Notes under the pieces: generated by a model | What the model was told of the DNA's origin: nothing | Database searches by the model: none | The model's input: the letters and a program-made list of their open reading frames with translations, nothing else | Shown: piece after piece, positions 42,902 to 50,262 of the stretch | Position numbering within the stretch: position 1 is the first letter of the stretch | Layout: the number at the start of each line of letters is the position of its first letter | Source of the DNA: Leucobacter sp. UT-8R-CII-1-4 | GTDB lineage: Bacteria; Actinomycetota; Actinomycetes; Actinomycetales; Microbacteriaceae | Reading direction: 5' to 3' | DNA: 64,000 nt | Assembly (NCBI RefSeq): GCF_030010235.1 | Contig: NZ_JASCRS010000004.1 | Coordinates: 248,001-312,000, forward strand | Position numbers and translations under genes: made by a program

Positions 42902-42913
42902 ATAGTCGACTAT
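42902..42913. promoter_or_regulatory. Perfect 12-bp palindrome upstream of dsbA, likely operator
   Basis: ATAGTCGACTAT is a perfect palindrome 44 bases upstream of the dsbA start. It is flanked by a second ACTAT/ATAGT pairing (42892-42906). The operon encodes its own BlaI repressor, so this is the natural candidate for autoregulation. It differs from the TACA/TGTA dyads near the first BlaI. Confidence 0.55.
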
Positions 42914-43005
42914 CGAGGATGGCAGAGCGATTTCCTGGGCCCGTTTGTCACCTGGCCGCACGAATAGGGCCGATGACGAGTGACGCGCTCGTATCTATCT
43001 CGGGT

Positions 43006-43848
43006 TCAGGCGTTGATCTCGCGTAGCCATTGCTCGACCGGGCGGGGGCGGATGCCGAGGAGTTTCTGGGCGGAGCGTTCCTCGTCGATCACCTCTCCGG
43101 GCATGGCCCAGCGTGCGTGGTAGGAGTCGATGACGGGACGTCCGGCGTCTGCGCCGAAGATGGGGATGATCTGCTGGCCGTATGCCTCAGGGTCCTGGCT
43201 CTCGAATTCGACGGGTCGATCCAGGTAGCGGGCGAAGCCCTCGGCGAGGTTCCGGCCGAGCAGCGCGGGAAGGGCGCCGGCGGTGACGATCCCGGTGACG
43301 GTGGTGTCCGTGAGCAGACGGGCAGCGATATCGGCCATGTCCAGGTGGGAGATCCACGACACCGCGTAGTCATCTCGGATCGGGTATCGCAAGACGCCCT
43401 CTTCCCGCGCAGGTGAAAGAGTGACGGGCAGGAGAAGGTTCTCGAGGAAGATCTTCGGCGCGATGACCGCGTAGGACACTCCCGAGGCCTCGAGAGCCTG
43501 CTGCAGGATGCCGTGGGCGGTCGGCGTTCCGTCGGGCGTCGCGGTGGGGTATCCGCTGGTGGAGAAGACTACTCGTCCGGGGCGGGCCGTGGTGACCGCT
43601 TCCGCGATGTTTCGCGCGAACGTGACCTGATCGTCGGGACTGCCCAGGGGCAGGTGGATGAACACGCCCTCCGTGCCGGTGTACGCGGCGATGAGGGACT
43701 CCACCGAGGTGTTGTCGATCGGGACCGCCTGTCCGGTCGCCTTCTGGGCGTCGCGGACGGCGGCGGCGGCATCGTGGCCGGCCGAGCGGAGAGCGGTGAG
43801 AACGGGGGAACCTTGAGCGCCTGTGGCGCCATGCACAATGAAAGTCAT
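43006..43848 (-). CDS. NmrA-like NAD(P)-binding protein (copy A)
   Basis: ATG 43848 is used; the frame opens six codons earlier. The 280 residues begin with the Rossmann motif 'TFIVHGATGAQGSPVLTAL' and carry 'GVFIHLPLGSPDD' and 'GRVVFSTSGYP', typical of NmrA-like atypical short-chain dehydrogenases (NAD(P)H-quinone reductase or redox sensors). A close paralogue lies at 61083-61946, and the two share a nearly identical promoter. No regulator gene remains next to this copy. Confidence 0.82.
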   Translation of the reverse strand: MTFIVHGATGAQGSPVLTALRSAGHDAAAAVRDAQKATGQAVPIDNTSVESLIAAYTGTEGVFIHLPLGSPDDQVTFARNIAEAVTTARPGRVVFSTSGYPTATPDGTPTAHGILQQALEASGVSYAVIAPKIFLENLLLPVTLSPAREEGVLRYPIRDDYAVSWISHLDMADIAARLLTDTTVTGIVTAGALPALLGRNLAEGFARYLDRPVEFESQDPEAYGQQIIPIFGADAGRPVIDSYHARWAMPGEVIDEERSAQKLLGIRPRPVEQWLREINA

Positions 43849-43852
43849 ACCC

Positions 43853-43891
43853 CTATTAGTGCACACAATGCATCGGTTACGTCAACTGCAC
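43853..43891. promoter_or_regulatory. Duplicated operator region upstream of NmrA copy A
   Basis: These 39 bases are identical at 36 positions to 61951-61989, the region between NmrA copy B and its divergent HxlR gene. They contain inverted AGTGCA and TGCACT ends and an inner TGCAT. The conserved noncoding sequence marks the probable HxlR binding site, although the HxlR gene is absent here. Confidence 0.65.
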
Positions 43892-43991
43892 TAACAGCCG
43901 GTGGTCATCGATTGGGTGATGCAGGTCGCGTCCTGTTGGACCATCCCACCCACCTTGCCGCCGCGACGCCCCCGACAGGTGCGAGCAGAAC

Positions 43992-44020
43992 TTGACCCCA
44001 TGGTCATGTACGGGTATGGT
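43992..44020 (+). promoter_or_regulatory. Strong promoter for the FrnE operon
   Basis: TTGACC (43992-43997), a 17-base spacer and TATGGT (44015-44020) form a near-ideal sigma-70-type promoter. Initiation would fall at about 44027-44029, on the ATG of the small peptide, so the transcript is leaderless. ATGGTCA (44000-44006) and TGACCAT (44024-44030) form an inverted repeat around the -10 box, a possible operator for the TetR regulator encoded downstream. Confidence 0.65.
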
Positions 44021-44028
44021 TCTTGACC

Positions 44029-44181
44029 ATGTCGTCAACAATGAAGATTCAGGATCAGACCGGGCCGGTCACGACCAGCACCGCAGAAGCCCCTGCTGCA
44101 CCCGACGTCGAGCTGAATCAGGTCACCGACCTTAGTGCTGACGGGGTTGGCGTGTGTGGTCTGGACGGGTACTGCGCATGA
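44029..44181 (+). CDS. Leaderless 50-residue peptide with a CGLDGYC motif
   Basis: ATG 44029 coincides with the predicted transcription start and gives 50 residues ending '..ADGVGVCGLDGYCA'. The stop overlaps the start of the FrnE-like gene (ATGA), so translation is coupled. The first 35 residues are Thr/Ala/Pro-rich and probably unfolded. The two Cys five residues apart at the extreme C-terminus could be a redox or metal tail, perhaps a substrate or partner of the oxidoreductase that follows. I know of no assigned function. Confidence 0.55.
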   Translation: MSSTMKIQDQTGPVTTSTAEAPAAPDVELNQVTDLSADGVGVCGLDGYCA

Positions 44182-44870
44182 GCGGCCCGGTGGATGCGGC
44201 CGACCGCGAGCTGGTGGTGGAGGTGTGGAGCGATGTGATGTGCCCGTTCTGCTATCTCGGCCACACTGTGCTGCACGAGGCGATTGATGCGTTCGAGCAC
44301 GCGGATCGGGTACAGGTCCGTTACCGCAGCTATCAGCTGATGCCCGACCTGCCTACTGACACGCCCACGGATTTGAACGCGCTGCTGTCGCAGCGGCAAG
44401 GCGTCACTGCGGAGCAGTTGGAGGCCGGCCACCGACAGTTGATGCAGCGCGGCGCGGAGGCCGGGTTGGAGTATCGGTTCGATCAGACGATCACGATCAA
44501 CACGCGCACCGCGCATCGGCTCACCCATTTCGCGGCTAGTCAGGGTGCGGGCGAGGCGATGGTCGATGCGTTGTTCCGCGCTCATTTCACCGACGGGAAG
44601 AACATCGCCGACATCGACACCCTCGTGACGCTGGCGGGCGCGGCCGGTCTCGATGAGAACACTGCACGCGACGCACTGAGCGGTGATGCGTTTGACGCGG
44701 ACGTTACCGCGGACGTTGACGCGGCGCGTCAGCGCGGTATCCAGGGTGTGCCGTACTTTCTCATCGACGGCACCTACGCGCTCTCCGGCGCTCAGCCCCG
44801 CGACGCGTTCGTGCGGGCACTGGTGACCGCCTGGGACGCTGCGCGCACCCCGGCCGGGGATCGGGCGTGA
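44178..44870 (+). CDS. FrnE-like DsbA-family oxidoreductase
   Basis: ATG 44178 overlaps the peptide stop. The 230 residues have 'VEVWSDVMCPFCYLGHTVL' (active-site CPFC near residue 22), the helical insert typical of DsbA, and the cis-Pro loop 'IQGVPYFLIDGTYALSGAQP'. FrnE-type enzymes are cytoplasmic two-cysteine oxidoreductases linked to oxidative stress. It is followed by a TetR regulator, thioredoxin and others, forming a thiol-stress unit. Confidence 0.88.
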   Translation: MSGPVDAADRELVVEVWSDVMCPFCYLGHTVLHEAIDAFEHADRVQVRYRSYQLMPDLPTDTPTDLNALLSQRQGVTAEQLEAGHRQLMQRGAEAGLEYRFDQTITINTRTAHRLTHFAASQGAGEAMVDALFRAHFTDGKNIADIDTLVTLAGAAGLDENTARDALSGDAFDADVTADVDAARQRGIQGVPYFLIDGTYALSGAQPRDAFVRALVTAWDAARTPAGDRA

Positions 44871-44888
44871 ACATCCCGGGAGGGCGCG

Positions 44889-45443
44889 ATGCGCGCTGAC
44901 GCGCGCCGCAATGTCGAGAGTATCCGGCAGGCGGCATTGACGGTGTTCCGCGAGAACGGTCTGACCTCCCCTCTCGACGATGTTGCACGCCTGGCGGGGA
45001 AGGCGAAGGGGACGATCTATCACCGTTTCGGGGGTCGTGCTGGGCTGATCGACGCTGTCGTCGAGGAACTCGTCGCCGAGCGGGTGGACGGCATCATCAC
45101 CTCGGTCAGCGCCCTGGACATGGGCGCGGTGGACCGGTTAGAGGAGTACCTGCGACGAGTATGGCTGCTGCAGTTCGAAGAGCCGGCCGCCAATGACGTG
45201 TTCTTGCGCGTCGAACCCGACTCCCCGGTCCTGATCGCCCTGTGTGATCGAGCCCGGACCTTCGCGATCGACCTGCTCGATCAGGCCCAAGCGGCCGGGG
45301 GCATCCGGCCAGAGGTGACCGCACAGGATCTGTATGCGCTGATCTGGGAGCGCGGCGTGATCGCTCGCGAAGCGACCTGCACCAGGCAGGACTACCTCAG
45401 ACGCTGCGATTGGGTTCTCGCCGGACTGCGCACCTGCCGCTGA
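44889..45443 (+). CDS. TetR-family regulator
   Basis: A 184-residue TetR protein. The N-terminal helix-turn-helix 'NVESIRQAALTVFRENGLTSPLDDVARLAGKAKGTIYHRF', in outline, is followed by a ligand-binding helical domain. It begins 18 bases after the FrnE gene and probably controls this operon. The ATGGTCA/TGACCAT repeat around the promoter at 44015 is a candidate site. The inducer is unknown. Confidence 0.82.
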   Translation: MRADARRNVESIRQAALTVFRENGLTSPLDDVARLAGKAKGTIYHRFGGRAGLIDAVVEELVAERVDGIITSVSALDMGAVDRLEEYLRRVWLLQFEEPAANDVFLRVEPDSPVLIALCDRARTFAIDLLDQAQAAGGIRPEVTAQDLYALIWERGVIAREATCTRQDYLRRCDWVLAGLRTCR

Positions 45444-45494
45444 TCGGCGCGTGCTCCCAGGAACCAGGCACGAAGGAATCGAAAGGAATCTCTC

Positions 45495-45857
45495 ATGACA
45501 ACCGTGGAAATCACCAAGGACACACTGCAGTCCACCATTGCCAGCAACGAAATCGTGCTGCTCGACTTTTGGGCTGCATGGTGCGGCCCGTGCCGAGCAT
45601 TCGGACCCGTATTCGAGAAAGCCTCGCAGACCCACCCCGATATCACCTTCGGGAAGATCGACACCGACGCGGAGCAGGAGCTCGCGGCGCAGTTCCGCAT
45701 CAGCTCGATCCCAACGCTGATGGTGTTCCGCGAAAACGTGCTCGTCTTCTCCCAGCCCGGCGCCCTGCGCGGCCCCCAACTGGAAGACCTGATCGCCAAG
45801 GTCCAGGCACTCGACATGAAAGACGTTCACGCCCGGGCCACCACATCCACGGCCTGA
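45495..45857 (+). CDS. Thioredoxin
   Basis: A 120-residue thioredoxin with 'VLLDFWAAWCGPCRAFGPVFEKA' (CGPC active site) and cis-Pro 'ISSIPTLMVFREN'. It reduces disulfides in the cytoplasm and can feed CcdA. A ribosome-binding GGAAAGGAA lies upstream. It is about 15 residues longer at the C-terminus than the minimal form. Context with FrnE and an AhpD-like protein supports an oxidative-stress role. Confidence 0.9.
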   Translation: MTTVEITKDTLQSTIASNEIVLLDFWAAWCGPCRAFGPVFEKASQTHPDITFGKIDTDAEQELAAQFRISSIPTLMVFRENVLVFSQPGALRGPQLEDLIAKVQALDMKDVHARATTSTA

Positions 45858-45894
45858 CGGCGTGTGTCCAGCTCGCGAACTGGGGTCGAAAGTG

Positions 45895-46473
45895 ATGGAC
45901 ATGTACCAGATGTTCGTGCTTCCAGCAGGTACGCCAGGAGAGGCTGGTGCCGAGCTCATGGCTCGATCAGGACGCCTGCTCCAGGCCGCCGCGGTGAAGC
46001 GCCTGGAGCTTCCTGCCCCGGACCTCCATGTGCTCGAAATCGGTTTCGGGCCCGGAGTCGGGCTCGCCCTGTTGGCCGACACCGTCCCCCAAGGACATGT
46101 GACGGGAGTGGACCCCTCTGAGCTCATGCACCGGCACGCCGCACAACGCAACAGCGAGGCGATAGCCGCCGGACGTATGACGCTGATCCGCAGCACCGCA
46201 GACACACTTCCGCTGCCCGATGACAGCCAGGACGCGGCGATGATGATCGACAACCTGCACTTCTGGCCCGACCCCGTCGCGGGATTACGGGAGGTCTCGC
46301 GGGTCCTAGCGCCCGGAGGAGCAGTGGTGTGTGGGTTCAGCCCACCGTCGGGAGGACCCCCTAACGACCTTGCTCGTATGTTCGACACCGCCGGCTTCGT
46401 TGAGATCGAATCGCTCACTCGTCGCGGAGGATTCCTGCTGCGGGCGCGCACTGCTACTGGAGCTGATCGATGA
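45895..46473 (+). CDS. Class I SAM-dependent methyltransferase
   Basis: ATG 45895 gives 192 residues; an earlier GTG frame from 45862 would add eleven. SAM-binding motif 'VLEIGFGPGVGLALLA', acidic 'VDPSELM' and 'LIRSTADTLPLPDDSQDAAMMI' are typical of UbiE/Methyltransf_11 small-molecule methylases. It ends with a short 'GFLLRART' strand. The substrate is unknown. It follows thioredoxin by 37 bases. Confidence 0.78.
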   Translation: MDMYQMFVLPAGTPGEAGAELMARSGRLLQAAAVKRLELPAPDLHVLEIGFGPGVGLALLADTVPQGHVTGVDPSELMHRHAAQRNSEAIAAGRMTLIRSTADTLPLPDDSQDAAMMIDNLHFWPDPVAGLREVSRVLAPGGAVVCGFSPPSGGPPNDLARMFDTAGFVEIESLTRRGGFLLRARTATGADR

Positions 46474-46762
46474 CCTCGGCTCAGCCTAGAGCCCAAGGGA
46501 GGGTGCCTAGCTTCGGGGCATTCATTGCCGAGACCGCCGGGATCGCGCCGTAGACATAAAAGCCGTAGACACAGAAAGCACCCATGACCTGGGCGAATTG
46601 GAACTGTCTAGAGTCCGTAGTCGCTCAGTGCAGGGAGCACCTCCAGGGCGAGCACTACTGGCCAAGGGCGTGAGATGACCCCCAGGTCCGGCCCCGCCTG
46701 TGCCGGACGTACCTTGACCACCTTGGAAAGAACCAATCAAGAAAGAGAATCAAGGCACGATC

Positions 46763-47067
46763 ATGACAAGGAAGCGAAGTTCATGGCGGACATCAAGGAC
46801 GCCGCGCCTGAGATGGTCTCGGCCTTCTTCGGGTTCGACAATGCTGTGTTCAAGAAGGAAATTGCGACCCGCGAGCTGATCGCGGTCGGGGTCGCAGTGA
46901 CCACCCAGTGCCCGTTCTGCATCGAGGACCACGCGAATCGTGCCATCAAGGCCGGCGCGTCCAAGGGTGACGTCGCCGAGGCCGTCATGGTCGCCGCCGC
47001 CCTCCGAGCCGGAGGAGGAGTTACCCACGGCTGGAAGGCCATGAAGGCCATCGCCGAGGACGAGTGA
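46763..47067 (+). CDS. AhpD-like carboxymuconolactone decarboxylase-family protein, N-terminal frame uncertain
   Basis: The core '..KEAKFMADIKDAAPEMVSAFFGF', 'CPFCIEDHANRAIKAG' and 'AALRAGGGVTHGWKAM' is an AhpD-like alkylhydroperoxidase with the CxxC-x3-H redox site. An AAGG lies seven bases before ATG 46763, but from that ATG the frame is off by one; adding a C after ATGAC would give the expected 'MTKEAKFM'. As sequenced, translation could start only at ATG 46783, which has no ribosome-binding site, or far upstream at 46675. Either a one-base deletion has damaged the start or the base was lost in assembly. Confidence 0.75.
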
Positions 47068-47086
47068 CCTGCGCTCGATCTCATCC

Positions 47087-47135
47087 AAGCGGACGGCAGG
47101 GCGGAGCGTGAGAGATTCCGTCCTGCCGTCCGCTT
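47087..47135. terminator. Bidirectional terminator after the AhpD-like gene
   Basis: aagcggacggcagggcgg (47087-47104) pairs with ccgtcctgccgtccgctt (47118-47135) at 17 of 18 positions. It lies between the end of the AhpD-like gene and the end of the CsoR remnant on the other strand, so it can stop transcription from both sides. Confidence 0.72.
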
Positions 47136-47142
47136 CGTCATC

Positions 47143-47266
47143 TCAGGCCAGTTGCAGGAAGAGCTTCTCCAGCTCCTCCGCCGAAAGCGCCTGATCGTCA
47201 TCAGGATCGCTCAGGCATTCCTTGAGCGCGCTCGAGATGACGAGGAACCCGCGCGGTCGAGCGCCT
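47143..47266 (-). pseudogene. CsoR/CstR-family C-terminal remnant
   Basis: The minus strand encodes 'FLVISSALKECLSDPDDDQALSAEELEKLF' (outline) to a stop at 47143. This matches the last 40 residues of the intact regulator at 52059-52343. Upstream, 'gcgctcgaccgcgcgg' corresponds to 'ALDRAG' but with one G fewer than the intact copy, so even this piece is frameshifted. The N-terminal DNA-binding part and its Cys are missing. It is a fragment of a duplicated sulfur-stress locus. Confidence 0.75.
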
Positions 47267-47298
47267 CATGTGGCGGCATGACCGCTGATCGTGGATGA

Positions 47299-47667
47299 TC
47301 AGTCGCTGAGCTGCTGCCGTTCAAGCTTGGTGGCCGCCTCGATGCCGGCGTTCAGCGACCGCTTCACGGTGCACAGCTTGTCGATGACTCGTGCCGCGCT
47401 CGAGACCAGCTTGTCGTGGTCGCCGGGATCGAGCTCCTGCCAGTCCTCCGCGAGCCCCTTCCAGCCGCACTCACAGGTCGGGAGGATGTCGCCCTCGACG
47501 GCGGCCTGGCGCTTGTCCAGCGCCTTCTGAGTCGTCCAGTCCAGTCCCGGTCGGCGCTCCTCGATCACCTCGATCAGATCCAGGTCCTCCGCGGAGAGCT
47601 CCCTCGCCGTCACCCAGCCCGCGAACGCGTGGCCCTGAAGTTCGTTGCGTCCTCGTCGTGCTGGCAT
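47299..47667 (-). CDS. Chimeric protein: unknown N-terminus joined to an OsmC C-terminus
   Basis: A 122-residue frame. Residues about 83-118 ('DHDKLVSSAARVIDKLCTVKRSLNAGIEAAT', outline) are nearly identical to the end of the OsmC protein at 49140-49565, and the DNA similarity continues past both stop codons. The first 80 residues, including 'CECGWKG', are unrelated to OsmC and not recognised. The OsmC fold lacks its first two thirds here, so peroxidase activity is unlikely. It may be a recombination product that happens to remain open, or a new small protein. Confidence 0.5.
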   Translation of the reverse strand: MPARRGRNELQGHAFAGWVTARELSAEDLDLIEVIEERRPGLDWTTQKALDKRQAAVEGDILPTCECGWKGLAEDWQELDPGDHDKLVSSAARVIDKLCTVKRSLNAGIEAATKLERQQLSD

Positions 47668-47836
47668 CCATCCAGTTTCACCCCGCGGGCCGTCAGATCA
47701 GGTGACCACTCGTGAAACTCATCAACGCAGGTCTGAGATTCGATCGACTACGGCCTAGCGACGTCGGTGGTCTCCTGTCCTGACGACTCTGAGTTACCGT
47801 GCCTCTGAGACAGGGATCAGGAGCGGAGGGACAGCC

Positions 47837-48067
47837 ATGGCCAGTGCCTACAGGCAGTTCCGCTGGCGCTGCATCGAGAAGATCATCGCCGGCGTGGCGG
47901 TCGCCCTCGCGGGCCTCGCGCTGCTGCTCGGGGACGTAGGGCTCGGAGCGATCACGATCCCGCGGAGCCCGTGGGCCGGGGGCCTGATCGCAGCGGCAGG
48001 CGTGCTGTACTCGGCGGCCGCGGTGGTCGCGCTCCGCAGCAGGCGCAAGCCCTCCGTGAGCCGCTGA
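47837..48067 (+). CDS. Small two-span membrane protein
   Basis: A 76-residue protein with two hydrophobic segments ('IIAGVAVALAGLALLLGDVG' and 'WAGGLIAAAGVLYSAAAVVAL') and a basic tail 'RSRRKPSVSR'. GGAGCGGAGG precedes the ATG. No family or function is recognised. It stands alone between the chimeric gene and the HxlR gene. Confidence 0.6.
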   Translation: MASAYRQFRWRCIEKIIAGVAVALAGLALLLGDVGLGAITIPRSPWAGGLIAAAGVLYSAAAVVALRSRRKPSVSR

Positions 48068-48102
48068 CGCCCTCGGTCTGCGATCCAGACCAGCGCCCGG
48101 CG

Positions 48103-48495
48103 TCAGCTCATCGCGGCATCGGCCTGCGCCGACTTCTCGTCGTAGGCCGCGCGTGCCGATTCGACCTCGACGATGTGCGTCTCCGCCCATCGGCCCAGCG
48201 CCGCGAGAGGCTCCTGCAGGGTCCGGCCCAGCGCGGTGAGCTCGTACTCCACCCGCGGGGGCATCTGGTCGTACGCGGTCCGCGAGACGATGCCGTCGCG
48301 CTCGAGGTCGCGCAGCGTCTCGGCGAGGACCTTCCCGCTGATCCCGTCCACGGCCTTCCGGATCTCCCCGAACCGCAGGCGGCCCTCGCTGAGAGCGATC
48401 ACCGTCATCGCGGTCCACTTGTTCGCGATCCGCGCCAGCGACGTGCGCGAGGGACACGTCGCGACCATCACGTTCCACGGCGGCTGCTCATCCAT
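48103..48495 (-). CDS. HxlR-family regulator
   Basis: A 130-residue winged-helix protein with an N-terminal Cys ('VMVATCPSRTSLARIANKWTA') and 'LRFGEIRKAVDGISGKVLAETLRDLERDGIVSR'. HxlR proteins often use this Cys to sense electrophiles or oxidants. It diverges from the SnoaL-like gene with a set of GTTAC repeats between them, so it most likely represses itself and that gene. Confidence 0.83.
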   Translation of the reverse strand: MDEQPPWNVMVATCPSRTSLARIANKWTAMTVIALSEGRLRFGEIRKAVDGISGKVLAETLRDLERDGIVSRTAYDQMPPRVEYELTALGRTLQEPLAALGRWAETHIVEVESARAAYDEKSAQADAAMS

Positions 48496-48521
48496 GTCTT
48501 CCCTTCCTCCCCATCTCGCTA

Positions 48522-48554
48522 GTTACGTTGAGGTAACAGGTTACAGATCGTTAC
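48522..48554. promoter_or_regulatory. GTTAC/GTAAC operator cluster
   Basis: GTTAC-gttgag-GTAAC (48522-48537) is a perfect inverted repeat. It is followed by GTTAC at 48540-48544 and again at 48550-48554. Four half-sites in the 99-base gap between the HxlR gene and the SnoaL-like gene fit the dimeric HxlR repressor. Confidence 0.6.
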
Positions 48555-48593
48555 CATCAGTGTATCCACGATCCGCACGATGAAGGAGATCCC

Positions 48594-49001
48594 ATGACCG
48601 AGAACCAGACCGCCCCCGCCGCCGTCGCGGCTGCCTACTTCGACGCCCTGGGCGGCGGCGACGTCCCCACCGCCATGGCCCAGCTGAGCCCTGAGGTGGT
48701 GTGGTACCAGCCGGGGGCCAACCAGTTCTCCGGGGACCACGTCGGCGTCGAGGGCGTCGGCGCGCTGCTCGGCGGGATGATGGAGGCCAGCGAGGGCAGC
48801 TTCCAGCTCGCGGTCACCGGACCCGCGATGGTCAACGGCGAGCTCGTCGCCGTTCCGGTCCGCTTCACCGGCGCGCGCTCGGGCGCATCGATGGACATGG
48901 CGGGTGTGGATCTGCTGACCGTCCGTGACGGCAAGATCGTCGCCGTGCACCTGTTCTCCGAGGACGGCGCGGCGGAGGACGCCTTCTGGGGCCGCGGCTG
49001 A
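48594..49001 (+). CDS. SnoaL/NTF2-like protein
   Basis: A 135-residue NTF2-fold protein: 'AAAYFDALGGGDVPTAMAQLSPEVVWYQPG', 'VEGVGALLGGMM' and 'DLLTVRDGKIVAVHLFSED'. Family members are small-molecule isomerases, hydrolases or binding proteins. Control by the divergent HxlR regulator suggests a role in handling a reactive compound. The substrate is unknown. A good hairpin terminator follows. Confidence 0.8.
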   Translation: MTENQTAPAAVAAAYFDALGGGDVPTAMAQLSPEVVWYQPGANQFSGDHVGVEGVGALLGGMMEASEGSFQLAVTGPAMVNGELVAVPVRFTGARSGASMDMAGVDLLTVRDGKIVAVHLFSEDGAAEDAFWGRG

Positions 49002-49018
49002 TCACGCGCTGTCGATAA

Positions 49019-49058
49019 CAGAGCAGCCCCGCGACCTCATGGTCGCAGGGCTGCTCTG
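49019..49058 (+). terminator. Intrinsic terminator of the SnoaL-like gene
   Basis: cagagcagccccgcgacc (49019-49036) pairs with ggtcgcagggctgctctg (49041-49058) at 17 of 18 positions around a tcat loop. It is followed by a short T-containing stretch. Confidence 0.75.
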
Positions 49059-49139
49059 TCGTTTCGCGCGACCCGTCCCGGGCCCGTCTCGCACCACCTG
49101 GGCGGCATGACCATCGATCATCGATGGTCAGTCGCCTCG

Positions 49140-49565
49140 TTACTGCCGTACGAGCTCGGTGGTCGCCTCGATGCCGGCGTTCAGCGATCGTTTCACGGTG
49201 CATAGCTTGTCGATGACTCGTGCCGCGCTCGAGATCAGCTTGTCGTGCTCGTCTGCATCGAGCTCCGAGGAGTCCACCGCGATCGTCGTGGCGAGCTTCT
49301 CCACCCGGTTCTGCTCCGCGTCGTAGACCGCGCCGACGGTCGTGACCGCATCGAAGTCCTCGCCGAGTCGGCTCACCAGCTGGGCCTCGGCGGAGAGGGA
49401 CGCGCAGCCGGCCAGCGCGGCCTGCAGCAGCTCGACGGGCGAGAACGCGCCGGCGGCACCGGGCATGCCGATCTGCAGCTCGGCACCGGCGCTGTTGCGA
49501 ACGGTGTAGGTGCCGGCCGCGGTGCGCTGAGCGACGAGCTCGGGAATGGGTGCATGTCCTGCCAT
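49140..49565 (-). CDS. OsmC/Ohr-family protein
   Basis: ATG 49565 gives 141 residues. The OsmC fold is visible: 'FSPVELLQAALAGCASLSAEAQ' with the first reactive Cys, and the later 'VIDKLCTVKRSLNAGIE' with the second. Such proteins reduce organic hydroperoxides through the two Cys. It starts 17 bases after the isochorismatase gene and ends with sequence that is duplicated at 47271-47432. Confidence 0.82.
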   Translation of the reverse strand: MAGHAPIPELVAQRTAAGTYTVRNSAGAELQIGMPGAAGAFSPVELLQAALAGCASLSAEAQLVSRLGEDFDAVTTVGAVYDAEQNRVEKLATTIAVDSSELDADEHDKLISSAARVIDKLCTVKRSLNAGIEATTELVRQ

Positions 49566-49582
49566 GATCGATATCTCCTTGT

Positions 49583-50212
49583 TCAGACGGCGCTGCGGCC
49601 CTGGGCGGCGGACGTCGGCAGGTCGCTCTTGCTCAGCGCCTCGCCGGCGTGCAGAGCGGCCGTCCATCCTGCGGTGTCGGTGACGGCGGCCCAGTTCGAG
49701 TGCAGCAGTGCCATGAGGGTCTCGTGGACCTGCTGGGCGGAGGCGCGTCCGGCCTCGTTGGCCAGGTCGATCGCGCCGGTCGCGTCGGAGAGGACCTCGA
49801 CGGCGAAGCCGAGCGGCTCGGCGGCTGCCGCGGAGGCGAGCACGCAGTTGTTGGTCATGTAGCCCACCAGGGTGATGGTGTCGATGCCCTGCGCGCGCAG
49901 CCACTGCTCGAGGTCGGTGCCGGCGAAGACGCTCGAGGACTGCTTGGTCACGCGGTGCGAGGCGCGCGCCTCGTGCGCGGCGACCACGGGGTGGTTCTGC
50001 CAGGTCGGCGATCCGGCGGCGAAGACCGGGGCCTCGGCGGGCAGCTCGTGCTGCACCAGTACGACCGGGATGCCGGCCTGCTCGGCGGCCTGGATCGCGT
50101 CATCGATGCGGGCTATCGAGGCGTCGCGGTCGGGGTGCTGGACCGGGAGGAGTCCCTCGAAGTACTCCTGCTGGGCGTCGATGACGACGAGGGCGCGGTG
50201 GGGTGCGGTCAT
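49583..50212 (-). CDS. Isochorismatase-family cysteine hydrolase
   Basis: A 209-residue protein with 'ALVVIDAQQEYF' (catalytic Asp), 'VVLVQHELPAEAPVF', 'HRVTKQSSSVFAG' (catalytic Lys) and 'TLVGYMTNNCVLASA' (nucleophile Cys). The triad is intact. Members hydrolyse amides such as nicotinamide or act on isochorismate-like compounds. It lies between an LLM oxidoreductase and OsmC in one minus-strand unit, suggesting xenobiotic breakdown. Confidence 0.85.
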   Translation of the reverse strand: MTAPHRALVVIDAQQEYFEGLLPVQHPDRDASIARIDDAIQAAEQAGIPVVLVQHELPAEAPVFAAGSPTWQNHPVVAAHEARASHRVTKQSSSVFAGTDLEQWLRAQGIDTITLVGYMTNNCVLASAAAAEPLGFAVEVLSDATGAIDLANEAGRASAQQVHETLMALLHSNWAAVTDTAGWTAALHAGEALSKSDLPTSAAQGRSAV

Positions 50213-50262
50213 GGTGTTCTCTCCTGTGTGTGAGGTGGTGCTGTGGTCGGTCGGTTCGGTGG

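Noticed and set aside
45138-46496. 452-residue minus-strand open frame
   Set aside because: Runs antisense through TetR, thioredoxin and methyltransferase genes, all of which are convincing.
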